Positions 42,239 to 50,776 of a stretch of DNA of 64,000 nt are shown here, in pieces (the stretch's first letter is position 1; the number at the start of each line of letters is the position of its first letter). Location of the stretch: contig DATALQ010000041.1 of the NCBI GenBank assembly GCA_036260935.1, positions 1 through 64,000 of the forward strand, read 5' to 3'. Source of the DNA: JAEYOM01 sp036260935. Its GTDB lineage: Bacteria > Bacillota > Clostridia > Acetivibrionales > DTU013. The notes under the pieces were generated by a model, which worked only from the letters and a program-made list of their open reading frames with translations, was not told the origin of the DNA and did no database searches. Both the position numbers and the translations under genes were made by a program.

Positions 42239-43120
42239 TTAAATATAATATTTACCTATGATCCTCGTTTCGGCGTTTCCCCCGAACAATACCCTTCCGT
42301 TCCTGGCGGTCAGCCGTACCCTGTTGAAAACCCTGTCGATCCCGCCCTGTTCGACCGATACGCTCTCACCGCCCCATATACCGTTTCTCAACATATAGTA
42401 ACCGAACGCACTGTTTCCCGAACCAGTCGCAGGATCCTCAAGATATCCGAATTTCGGTGCAAAGACCCTTGTGTGTGCAATATTGCCGTTATCTTCCGTT
42501 TCCATGGAAAATGCCAAAATAATGTCGATATTATTTGCAAGGCAAAAATCCTTTAATTTTTTCTCGTCCGGGAACATGCCAATCTCATCCTTCAGGTTGG
42601 AAACAGGGACAATAAGCGTTGCAAGCCCCGCATTTATCAAATCGATATCATACCTGCCCGATATGCTTCCGGAAGAAATGCCCAGGGCGGCGGCAGCTTC
42701 TGCAGCGTTCAGCCCTGTCTCGAGGAAGACAGGCTCCGGCGCCGTTATGTAAACCGCATTTTCATTGCCGATTTCATTAAAAACAATCAAACTACCTTTT
42801 TTCCTGGTTTCTATCCGTATCTCCTTTTTACGCATCAAAGCCGGCGTCCTGCTGACAAGGTCGTACATGCATGCAATGGTGCCGTGTCCGCAAAATTCCA
42901 CCTCGCATTCCGATGAGTAATAGATGAGCCTGTACTCATCCTGCCCTTCGGCACTGCAGTATACCATCTCGGAAACGAAGCCCTTATGCTGTCTGGCTAT
43001 TGTAAGCATTTCATCATCGGTAAGCTCATGGTGTCCATCAAGATAAATGCACGCCGCAGGATTGCCCGTAGATCCCGCTGCTGCAAATGCGTCGATCTTC
43101 CTGTAATCGTAGCTCCTCAT
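42239..43120 (-). CDS. PhzF-family isomerase-like protein
   Basis: Starting at ATG 43120 (MRSYDYRKIDAFAAAGSTG) after AGGAACAGGCGG, the 293-residue protein shows the PhzF pattern: IDAFAAAGSTGNPAACIYL, with the GNPA loop. Then come FVSEMVYC (the catalytic-Glu strand), ECEVEFCGHGTIACMY and RVFAPKFGYLEDPATGSGNSA (split FAPKFGYLEDPATGSGNS). The fold is that of diaminopimelate epimerase; the true reaction of most members is unknown. It is convergent with the GH2 gene. Confidence 0.88.
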   Translation of the reverse strand: MRSYDYRKIDAFAAAGSTGNPAACIYLDGHHELTDDEMLTIARQHKGFVSEMVYCSAEGQDEYRLIYYSSECEVEFCGHGTIACMYDLVSRTPALMRKKEIRIETRKKGSLIVFNEIGNENAVYITAPEPVFLETGLNAAEAAAALGISSGSISGRYDIDLINAGLATLIVPVSNLKDEIGMFPDEKKLKDFCLANNIDIILAFSMETEDNGNIAHTRVFAPKFGYLEDPATGSGNSAFGYYMLRNGIWGGESVSVEQGGIDRVFNRVRLTARNGRVLFGGNAETRIIGKYYI

Positions 43121-43191
43121 ATAAACCGCCTGTTCCTTTGTATTTATAACCAATTCTACCACAATGAACAAACAGATGAAAGGAAACGCCT

Positions 43192-44538
43192 CTACAGCTT
43201 CAAACCGTTGTATTTCCGCTTCTCGTTCAGCGCAGCGGTCAGTTCGCCGATTCTTGAGGTGTCGCCTATTAAGATCACGCCTTCAAGTCCATTGTCAGTA
43301 AAATAATATTTTTCATATGTTTTTACAGACGGATCCCTGACCTCTACGATTTTGTAGCGTACACCCGGATTGCGGCCATTTTCGCCGGCTGCGAAGAGAG
43401 AGGTATTCATGCCTTCAAAAGTAAGCGCCGCAGGAACCGCTTCGTAGGAAATCCGATCCCCGACAGCGTTCGCACCGGCTACCCTGCCCATTTCAAGCGC
43501 CTGAGGCCAGATGGCATAATTAATACCGTTATATTGAGCGCAGTCGCCGCACGCATAAACGTCTGCAGCACTGGTCTCCATCCTTTCGTTTACAATTACG
43601 CTGCGTTCCGCTGCTATTCCCGCTGCCTTTGCTATTCCGGTATTTGGGCGGACTCCGGCTGAAATTATCACAAGCTCTGCCGGGTATACTGTACCATCAT
43701 CCAGCTTTACGCCTGTAACGGAGCCGTCTCCAATGATCTCGGTTATTTTGGCGTTGACCCTGAAATCGATCCCGACGCCCTTTATGATATCCGCCAGCAA
43801 TTCGCCGGCAGTGTCGTCAAGCTGGCGTACCATAAGCTTATCGGCGACTTCCAGAACAGTTACCCTGGTACCGCTCCTGTAAAGCTCCCATGCGGTTTCC
43901 AGTCCCAGGACGCCTCCCCCTATTACAACTGCATTCTCCACCTTTTCCGAAAGGATCCTGATCTTTTGAACATCGCTCATACGGCGTACAGCCACAACTT
44001 CCGGCTTGTCGGCCCCTGCGATCGGAGGGATGAAGCATTCCGAGCCCAGTGCGTAAATGCATTTATCGTACTCCAGCTTGCTCCCATCCTCAAGGAAAAC
44101 CGTTTTTGAAGCCGTGTCGAGCTTCTCCGCCCTGACGCCGAGTTTATTGACGATCCCGTTCCTTTCATACCACTCGCTGTTATGTATGGTTATTTCATCG
44201 GCGCTTTTCAAGCTTACGAGAGACTTTGTAAGCATCGGCCGGTTATAGCTAAGATACGGCTCGTCGGAAACAATAATTACGGAGCATGTCCCGTTGCGCT
44301 CGCGAATCGCCTCCGCCGCACTCAATCCCGCAGCTCCGTTCCCGAGTATTACGAATCTCTCGTCCGTATCCTTCCTATATGTAGTAACCTCTTCCTCATA
44401 GGTCTCGAAGTATTCAGGCCCCACTCCGCAAACAGGGCATTTGTCGAGCGTCGCTTCAAAGGTGGCGCCGCAGATAAGACATTTCACCATTTTGACTTTG
44501 ACGGGAGTCTTTGCTTTTTCTATGTTATACTGTTCCAT
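43192..44538 (-). CDS. Rubredoxin-domain + FAD/NAD-dependent oxidoreductase
   Basis: Of 448 residues, 15-50 form a rubredoxin-like iron site with two CxxCG knuckles (CLICGATF and CPVCGVGPEYF). The remainder is a pyridine nucleotide-disulfide oxidoreductase-type flavoprotein: FVILGNGAAGLSAAEAIRER, VVIGGGVLGLETAWELY and the FAD Asp of VYACGDCAQY. It resembles NADH:rubredoxin oxidoreductase or the reductase of oxygen/peroxide defence in Clostridia, here joined to its own rubredoxin-type centre. ATG 44538 follows AAAGGGGAT. Confidence 0.9.
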   Translation of the reverse strand: MEQYNIEKAKTPVKVKMVKCLICGATFEATLDKCPVCGVGPEYFETYEEEVTTYRKDTDERFVILGNGAAGLSAAEAIRERNGTCSVIIVSDEPYLSYNRPMLTKSLVSLKSADEITIHNSEWYERNGIVNKLGVRAEKLDTASKTVFLEDGSKLEYDKCIYALGSECFIPPIAGADKPEVVAVRRMSDVQKIRILSEKVENAVVIGGGVLGLETAWELYRSGTRVTVLEVADKLMVRQLDDTAGELLADIIKGVGIDFRVNAKITEIIGDGSVTGVKLDDGTVYPAELVIISAGVRPNTGIAKAAGIAAERSVIVNERMETSAADVYACGDCAQYNGINYAIWPQALEMGRVAGANAVGDRISYEAVPAALTFEGMNTSLFAAGENGRNPGVRYKIVEVRDPSVKTYEKYYFTDNGLEGVILIGDTSRIGELTAALNEKRKYNGLKL

Positions 44539-44846
44539 ATGTAATCCCCTTTCAGGCCTTTATATTTTGTATATATCCCCATATATGGACAGTTTAATCA
44601 GATGCATATGCAAAGTCTGCCTGTCGGAGTATACATTTAAGGTTTGTTAAAGCTTTACGATGATATAATGTAGCTAAAGCAATAGGGGGCATGCCTTCAA
44701 AAACAGTTGCGAGGAATATCTCAACTGATACCTCCACAAGGAATATACCCCGGCGGTGTGAATGTCTCTCTTTGACGCTGAAGCAATCGGAGACGCCTTC
44801 AATGAACCGGGCAGTTTGAAGCAAAATGAGAAGAAAGCGACTTTAT
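44539..44846. other. Upstream region of the two-component system
   Basis: No gene seen. A TGATATAAT extended -10 lies near 44662-44670 in front of the response regulator. A clear -35 is lacking, which would fit activator dependence. Confidence 0.4.
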
Positions 44847-45527
44847 ATGAGGATATTGATTATCGAAGATGAAACATACCTGGCGGAAGCTCTGATACAT
44901 ATACTCAGGAAGAACAACTACTCTGCCGACGCCGCAAATGACGGCACGACAGGACTTGACAACGCGCTTACCGGGATATACGACCTTATCCTGCTCGATA
45001 TTATGCTGCCCGGTATGGATGGGATTACCGTTTTGAAAAACATACGGAAAGAAGGCATCTCAACACCTGTTATACTTTTGACTGCGAAGGGTGAAGTTTC
45101 GGACAAGGTGGCAGGCCTCGACAGCGGCGCGGACGATTATCTGGCAAAGCCATTTGCCACTGAGGAACTGCTTGCAAGGATAAGGGCTGCATCCAGGCGG
45201 AAGGGCGAAGTAATACCCGACAATACAATAAAATTCGGAGATATCGAGCTCAATACAGGAAGCCTCAAGCTTACAAAGGGGCCGAAGGAAATAAAGCTCA
45301 TACTGAAGGAGAGCGAGCTTCTCGAGCTGCTTATGACGAGAAAGAATGCAGTTACGTCGAAGGAGCTTGTGATAGAAAAGCTTTGGGGTTTTGATTCGGA
45401 TGCCGAACATAACAATGTAGAGGTCTATATCTCATTCCTGAGAAAAAAACTGGCTTATCTCGATTCTACGGTATCGATAGGCACGGTAAGAGGAGTCGGC
45501 TACGTCCTGGAGGTGAGGCAGCAATAA
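44847..45527 (+). CDS. OmpR/PhoB-family response regulator
   Basis: I choose ATG 44847 (MRILIIEDETYLAEAL), giving 226 residues. The receiver has the acidic pair ED, phospho-acceptor Asp in LILLDIMLPG, Thr in VILLTAKGE and Lys in DYLAKPF. The winged-helix domain ends VSIGTVRGVGYVLE. It shares TAATG with the histidine kinase that follows. It is transcribed alone with that kinase; no obvious target gene is adjacent. Confidence 0.94.
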   Translation: MRILIIEDETYLAEALIHILRKNNYSADAANDGTTGLDNALTGIYDLILLDIMLPGMDGITVLKNIRKEGISTPVILLTAKGEVSDKVAGLDSGADDYLAKPFATEELLARIRAASRRKGEVIPDNTIKFGDIELNTGSLKLTKGPKEIKLILKESELLELLMTRKNAVTSKELVIEKLWGFDSDAEHNNVEVYISFLRKKLAYLDSTVSIGTVRGVGYVLEVRQQ

Positions 45528-46900
45528 TGTTTAACAGGCTTAGAAACCGGTTTTTGATATTGAATATGGCCATTATTTCCATAACAATGTTCATTTCGTT
45601 TGCGTCAATTTATTTTATCACATACAAAAATGTAAATAACGAGATCAATATGAACCTGCGAAGGATATCCGGCTTCGGCCGGGAAGCGTTATTGCCCCTG
45701 CTGCCGCAGATTAAGTCCAGTCTTGCCGGGGGCGGGACATCCGGCCCCCTCCCATCTGAAGCGGGAAAGACAGCCGGACCGGATTTCAGTATCATTCAGC
45801 CCGGCCAGAACTATCCTGACCAGGGCAGTACCGGTCAGCAGCCGGCGGGAGTATACAAACAGCCGGTCGACCGCTTTGTAACGTTTGCCGTTGTTACCGA
45901 CGATAAATGGAAACTCAAAACTGTCGTTTCGCTATTCAAAATGGATGCTCCTTTCTATGAAGAAGCAAAGGACATAGCAGTATCACAAAACAAAGAGCAT
46001 GGTAAATTCAAATTGGACGGCAATCACTGGGCTTATGATATCAAACCCATGGCTAGCGGCTACAGGTTGATATTCCTTGATATATCCTCCCAGCAAAGCA
46101 TACTTGCCAACCTTATATACACGTTCCTGGCTGTCGCCCTGGTCATGCTTGTACTGATTTACCTTATAAGCAGGTTTTTCGCCAACAGGTCCATCAAGCC
46201 TGTCAGAGATGCTTTCGAAAAGCAGAAGCAATTCATAGCCGACGCCTCTCATGAACTCAAGACGCCGCTTGCCGTTATCGATACCAATGTGGATGTGCTG
46301 CTTTCGAACAGTTCTGATACTATCGAAAACCAGTCAAAATGGCTGCAATATATCAAATCGGCATCGATCAGAATGGCCAAGCTTACGAACGATCTGCTTT
46401 ATCTGACACAGGTGGACCACTCGGACCGGAAAACGATATTTACCGACTTCGACGTGAGTGAGACGGTACAAAACGCAATTCTTACAATGGAAGCCATAAT
46501 ATATGAGCATGATCTTTCGCTCCATTACGACATAGAGCCGGGTCTCGTAACGCACGGCAACGGGGAAGATATAAAGGAAGTGGTAATGATACTTTTGGAC
46601 AATGCCCTGAAGTACACGAACGCAAAGGGATCTGTCGATATCTCGCTCAAGCGCCGACATAATGAGATTGTTTTTGCAGTTTCAAATACTGGCGAGGGTA
46701 TACCTGAAGACCAGCTTGACAGGATATTCGACCGGTTTTACAGAGTGGACAAATCCAGATCGCGCTCGCTGGGCGGCTACGGTCTCGGGCTTGCCATCGC
46801 AAAGGCAATAGTGGAACAGCATAAGGGCAGGATCTATGCCAAAAGTGTGATGAATGAAAAAACCACTTTTTATGCGGAGCTGCCGGTGTCGGCGGGATAA
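45527..46900 (+). CDS. Sensor histidine kinase, HisKA type
   Basis: The 457-residue kinase has two membrane helices (about 12-32 and 200-222) bracketing an external domain. That domain includes a Gly/Pro/Ser-rich segment (GGGTSGPLPSEAGKTAGP). The cytosolic part has the H-box FIADASHELKTPLAVI, N-box MILLDNALKYT, and GGYGLGLAIAKAI as G2 box. It phosphorylates the response regulator encoded just before it. Signal unknown. Confidence 0.92.
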   Translation: MFNRLRNRFLILNMAIISITMFISFASIYFITYKNVNNEINMNLRRISGFGREALLPLLPQIKSSLAGGGTSGPLPSEAGKTAGPDFSIIQPGQNYPDQGSTGQQPAGVYKQPVDRFVTFAVVTDDKWKLKTVVSLFKMDAPFYEEAKDIAVSQNKEHGKFKLDGNHWAYDIKPMASGYRLIFLDISSQQSILANLIYTFLAVALVMLVLIYLISRFFANRSIKPVRDAFEKQKQFIADASHELKTPLAVIDTNVDVLLSNSSDTIENQSKWLQYIKSASIRMAKLTNDLLYLTQVDHSDRKTIFTDFDVSETVQNAILTMEAIIYEHDLSLHYDIEPGLVTHGNGEDIKEVVMILLDNALKYTNAKGSVDISLKRRHNEIVFAVSNTGEGIPEDQLDRIFDRFYRVDKSRSRSLGGYGLGLAIAKAIVEQHKGRIYAKSVMNEKTTFYAELPVSAG

Positions 46901-46906
46901 CGCACT

Positions 46907-46942
46907 GAAAAAAGCAGACTGATTGCTTCAGGCTGCTTTTTG
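46907..46942. terminator. Bidirectional terminator between kinase and pdxA genes
   Basis: AAAAAAGCAG (46908-46917) pairs with CTGCTTTTT (46933-46941), with CTGA/TTCAG extending the stem. The A- and T-tracts serve both convergent genes. Confidence 0.8.
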
Positions 46943-46977
46943 ATATCGGCGGTTCATAAAATCAAGCGGGGATTAAT

Positions 46978-47982
46978 TCACACCTTGAGATTGTAGCTCG
47001 GCGCGTATTTAGCAGCCAGCCTGACAGCCTCCGTCATACTCACTTCGCTGGCCTTTCCCGTTCCGGCTATGTCAAATGCCGTACCATGGTCGACCGACGT
47101 CCTTAGGAACGGCAGCCCTATGGTAAGCGCGATAGTCCTCTCGAAATCAAGCGTCTTCGTGGCTATATGCCCCTGGTCGTGATAAAGCGAAAGAACGGAA
47201 TTGAATCTGCCCTGCAGAGCAAGATGAAATACAGAGTCCGCTCCTATCGGGCCTGCTACGTCGAACCCGAGTCTGCGCGCTTCCTCTACCGCCGGAGCTA
47301 CGCTGGTGACCTCTTCATCGCCGAAAAGGCCATGCTCTCCGGAGTGCGGGTTCAGCCCTGCGATTGCCATGGTGCCTTCGGTTATTCCGAGACGTCTCAA
47401 CGCTTCGGTACACCTGGTGATATAGTCCAAAAGCCGTTCCTTCGTGATCAGGTCGCAGGCTTTTCGAAGCGATACATGGCGTGTCAGGAAGAACACGCGC
47501 ATATTGCGGACTTCAAACATCGTCAGCGGATCGTGTGTGCCGGTAAGTCCGGCCAGTATCTCCGTATGTCCTATATAATCTACGTTTGCCGCTTTTAATG
47601 ATTCCTTGTTTATAGGAGTTGTAGCTATGGCATCCGCTTCATGGGCAAGCGCCAAAGCTACGGCCTTTCTGATATATTCGAACGCGGCTTTACCGCCCTG
47701 AGCCTGCACTTCCCCTATTTTAAGGGTATTCATATCGACATTGCAAAGATCGACGAGATCCAGAGTTCCTCTTTTATAAACTCCCTCCCCTGCCGATTTG
47801 ACGGTGTTGAGCCTAAGCTCCGCCTCACAGGATTTCATAGCCTTTTCAATGACATTGTGGTCGCCAACCACGATCGGTCTGCAAATATCGTAAAGCTCTT
47901 CCCCCGCTAGCGCCTTGACTACAATTTCGGGGCCGATCCCGGCCGGATCGCCCATAGGTATGGCAATGCATGGTCTGTTCAT
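46978..47982 (-). CDS. pdxA: PdxA-family phospho-hydroxy acid dehydrogenase
   Basis: The 334-residue protein has the PdxA pattern: IAIPMGDPAGIGPEIVVKAL, TTPINKESL, YIGHTEILAGLTG, metal His in LYHDQGHIATK, and LPFLRTSVDHGTAFDIAGTG. PdxA oxidises 4-phosphohydroxy-L-threonine in vitamin B6 synthesis. Many Clostridial PdxA-like proteins (PdxA2) instead oxidise 4-phospho-D-threonate or D-erythronate and sit next to a DUF1537 kinase. No such kinase nor any other DXP-dependent B6 gene is in view, so the role is open. ATG 47982 follows AAAGGGAA. Confidence 0.88.
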   Translation of the reverse strand: MNRPCIAIPMGDPAGIGPEIVVKALAGEELYDICRPIVVGDHNVIEKAMKSCEAELRLNTVKSAGEGVYKRGTLDLVDLCNVDMNTLKIGEVQAQGGKAAFEYIRKAVALALAHEADAIATTPINKESLKAANVDYIGHTEILAGLTGTHDPLTMFEVRNMRVFFLTRHVSLRKACDLITKERLLDYITRCTEALRRLGITEGTMAIAGLNPHSGEHGLFGDEEVTSVAPAVEEARRLGFDVAGPIGADSVFHLALQGRFNSVLSLYHDQGHIATKTLDFERTIALTIGLPFLRTSVDHGTAFDIAGTGKASEVSMTEAVRLAAKYAPSYNLKV

Positions 47983-48027
47983 AATGCGTTCCCTTTCAGA
48001 GTTTGATTACTTGCACAGCCTTCAGGA

Positions 48028-49209
48028 TTATGCGCCCGTCCGGTCCATCTGTCCGGGGCAGAATTCGCAGCACACTCTTTTGTAGGTGCGTTCTATTGCC
48101 GCGCTGAAATTCTCAGCGGTATATTCCATGGATTTATCAACTGCATTTTGCCTTAGCCTTTTTCTGAATGCCGGGTCGTCGATCATGCTCAATACATATT
48201 TGATGAATTCATCCTCGGTTTCATACATAAACCCGTTATTACCCTGATCGATAACGTTTATGAGGCATTCGTCGCGCCTGCAGAGCAGCGGAAGCCCGCT
48301 TGCCATTGCCTCTATATAAGTAAGTCCCTGAGTTTCCGACCTAGAAGCGTTGACAAAAATATCTCCGAGGTGGTAGTAATCCGGGACTTTATCCTGCGGC
48401 ACCATCCCCGTGAAAATTACACACTCTTCAAGGCCGAGTTCCTTTACCTCATTCTCGAGTTCCTTCCTGTAAGGACCGTCCCCGACAATGAGGAGCTTTA
48501 CGTTTTTATCACATTTCGTCAATTTCACCATGAAGCCTATCAATTCCTGAATGTTCTTTTCCTTGCCGAGCCTGCCGACTGAAAGCAGGATACTGTCGTT
48601 TTCGCTTATATTGAGCGCTCGCCTCAATCCGAGTCTTTCACTGTCCGGCAGCTGCTTTGTGAACCTGTTCAACTGGATTCCCGTGGGTATCCTGAACATC
48701 TCCTTTTTTACACCGTACCTTTTCAGCACATTCTGCACTTTCTGCGTGGGCGTCACTACGGCCTGCGTCTTCGACAACAGTATGCGCGAATACGCTGCGA
48801 CACATATCCTGCCCAGCTTCCTGCTCTTTATAAAATAGTGAGCGTAATCCTCATACATCGTATGATAGGTGTGCACAATAGGAATATTCAGTTTCTTGGC
48901 TATTCTTCGGGCAAAAAAGTAGGTTGAAAATTCAGTCTGCGTATGTATTATCTCCGGCTGCCATTGTATAAGTTCCTCGAGGTAAGGGTGATAAATCCGC
49001 ACGGTCATCCTAGCATTCGGATAAAGGAATGCGGGCAGCGCCCCTATGTAGTAAACATCTTTTTCCTTCCTCGATCTTCTGTTGTTTGAAAGTGTAAGTA
49101 TACGTACGTCATGACCCTGCTTTTTCAACTGATCATACAATGTCAGCACGGATGTGACCACACCATTGACCACAGGCTTGAAAACATCTGTAGTTATAAG
49201 TATTTTCAT
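48028..49209 (-). CDS. Glycosyltransferase family 4 (diacylglycerol glucosyltransferase-like)
   Basis: The 393-residue protein starts at ATG 49209 (MKILITTDVFKPVVNGVVTS) after GAAGGAAG. GT4 marks are FKPVVNGVVTSV, IIHTQTEFSTYFFARRIA, VHTYHTMYEDYAHYF and the donor-site EX7E block in the SETQGLTYIEAMASGLPLLC segment. It resembles 1,2-diacylglycerol 3-glucosyltransferases that make membrane glycolipids. The acceptor is inferred by family resemblance only. It is divergent from the radical SAM operon. Confidence 0.87.
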   Translation of the reverse strand: MKILITTDVFKPVVNGVVTSVLTLYDQLKKQGHDVRILTLSNNRRSRKEKDVYYIGALPAFLYPNARMTVRIYHPYLEELIQWQPEIIHTQTEFSTYFFARRIAKKLNIPIVHTYHTMYEDYAHYFIKSRKLGRICVAAYSRILLSKTQAVVTPTQKVQNVLKRYGVKKEMFRIPTGIQLNRFTKQLPDSERLGLRRALNISENDSILLSVGRLGKEKNIQELIGFMVKLTKCDKNVKLLIVGDGPYRKELENEVKELGLEECVIFTGMVPQDKVPDYYHLGDIFVNASRSETQGLTYIEAMASGLPLLCRRDECLINVIDQGNNGFMYETEDEFIKYVLSMIDDPAFRKRLRQNAVDKSMEYTAENFSAAIERTYKRVCCEFCPGQMDRTGA

Positions 49210-49323
49210 AATTCGGCTTCCTTCTATCCTCACAATTGATTCTACAGATTCATACTCGTTCTACAGAAAAATGTCTGTCTGTTTCTTATTATATATAATT
49301 TCTATGTAATGGCGCAACTGGGT

Positions 49324-49352
49324 TTGTATATACAATTTTTTTACCGTATAAT
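49324..49352 (+). promoter_or_regulatory. Promoter of the radical SAM / Cys-Ala protein operon
   Basis: TTGTAT (49324-49329), 17 bases, perfect TATAAT (49347-49352), about 35 bases before the start at 49388. Confidence 0.75.
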
Positions 49353-49387
49353 ATTGTAAACGGAATTTGTTGAACGAGGTAAACGCT

Positions 49388-50776
49388 ATGGTTTTACTGC
49401 CGAACCTGGAGAGGAAAAGAAAGACCTGGGAGGCCGGAGTAGCACATGCCACACTGGATCCGGAGGGGCCGGGCGCCGCAAGGATGCATCTGGTACCGCC
49501 AAAGCCCGTTTTATTCGGCGATCCTCCGAGCCAGCTCATTATAAACGGAACGTGGTTCCTGCCGGTCGGACATTCCTGGGCAGCTGTTCTCAGGATATTT
49601 TTCGAAGAACTCCATGACAAGTGCAAGGATAAGTATGAGATAAGTCCTGAAGAGATCGAGCAGATCGAAAAAGCCGTGGTGGACAGAACTCTGAAGCTAT
49701 ACCCCGGTACCGATCCCGCCATGGTATCGGGAGATCTCAAGGAAATCGTGACGCTGGCTGTAAATATAGCAACGAACGGTGAAATTCCCGAAGGAACGCT
49801 AAACGGACTCGACATGGAGAAATACGGCAGATATATGTCTGCCCCTCACAGGATGGACCTGATGGTAGCTCCGATGACTGTGAACGGTCTGCGCGCCTGT
49901 CCTTTGGAATGCGCCTGCTGCTATGCCGAAAGCGGGAGCGTCATGGACGTTGGCGAGCCCCTCTCCACAGATGCCTGGAAAATGATTATGGACCGATGCA
50001 GGGATGCCGGCATACCGATGCTGACCTTTACGGGAGGGGAACCTCTCACAAGGCAGGATATTGTTGAGCTGGTACGCTACGCAGCCTGGTTCGTGACACG
50101 CATCAATACGAACGGCTTCCTGCTTACTCCCGAGCTGGCTGGCGAACTTAGGGACGCAAGCCTTGACGGCATACAGATAACTCTTTATTCCCATGATCCG
50201 AAAATACACGATGAGCTTGTCGGCAGACAAGGCGCCTGGGAGAAGACGGTCACAGGCATCAAAAATGCAGTTGCTGCAGGTCTCATGACAAGTATAAACA
50301 CTCCCCTGCTCACAAAAAACATGGACCTCGAAAGCACCATACGTTTTGCACACGCCCTCGGGATCCGCTGTTTCGGCTGTTCAAGCCTCATCCCCGCAGG
50401 CGGAGCAGTAGAACAGATAAATACGGGCAAGGCACTGACTCCGGCTGAGCTCAAGTGTATATTGAAAAGGGCCGTAGAGGTCTGTAATGAACTGGCCTCG
50501 GATATTTCCTTTACATCGCCGGGCTGGCTCAGCGCAGAAGAGATAACAGGTCTGGGCCTGCCAAGCTCACCGGTCTGCGGCGCATGTCTCTCAAATATGG
50601 CCGTAGCGCCGAACGGTGATGTAGTTCCCTGCCAGAGCTGGGTGGACGGACGGACGCTTGGCAGCATCCGCACGCAGTCGTGGAAAAGCATATGGAATAG
50701 CAAAGCCTGCGGAAGTATTCGCAGGAATTGCGCAACAAAGCCGAAATGCGCGCTTAAGGAGGGGTATGTGTTATGA
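49388..50776 (+). CDS. Radical SAM/SPASM domain enzyme, putative peptide maturase
   Basis: ATG 49388 follows GAGGT by seven bases; an upstream in-frame TTG at 49367 lacks such a site. The 462 residues comprise an N-terminal region (about 1-150) with a conserved-looking PPSQLIINGTWFLPVGHSW and a helical part. A radical SAM core follows, with Cys171, Cys175 and Cys178 (CPLECACCY) and the SAM loop FTGGEPLTR. A C-terminal SPASM domain has about seven cysteines (CGACLSNM, VVPCQSW, ACGSIRRNCATKPKC) for extra FeS clusters. SPASM enzymes typically modify ribosomally made peptides or proteins. The next gene overlaps by four bases and carries a Cys-Ala repeat tail, its likely substrate. The N-terminal region could bind that substrate, but it is not clearly a PqqD-like domain. 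Confidence 0.88.
   Translation: MVLLPNLERKRKTWEAGVAHATLDPEGPGAARMHLVPPKPVLFGDPPSQLIINGTWFLPVGHSWAAVLRIFFEELHDKCKDKYEISPEEIEQIEKAVVDRTLKLYPGTDPAMVSGDLKEIVTLAVNIATNGEIPEGTLNGLDMEKYGRYMSAPHRMDLMVAPMTVNGLRACPLECACCYAESGSVMDVGEPLSTDAWKMIMDRCRDAGIPMLTFTGGEPLTRQDIVELVRYAAWFVTRINTNGFLLTPELAGELRDASLDGIQITLYSHDPKIHDELVGRQGAWEKTVTGIKNAVAAGLMTSINTPLLTKNMDLESTIRFAHALGIRCFGCSSLIPAGGAVEQINTGKALTPAELKCILKRAVEVCNELASDISFTSPGWLSAEEITGLGLPSSPVCGACLSNMAVAPNGDVVPCQSWVDGRTLGSIRTQSWKSIWNSKACGSIRRNCATKPKCALKEGYVL

Noticed and set aside
49261..49815. Minus-strand open frame overlapping the radical SAM gene
   Set aside because: It is antisense to a gene with strong promoter, ribosome-binding site and family motifs.
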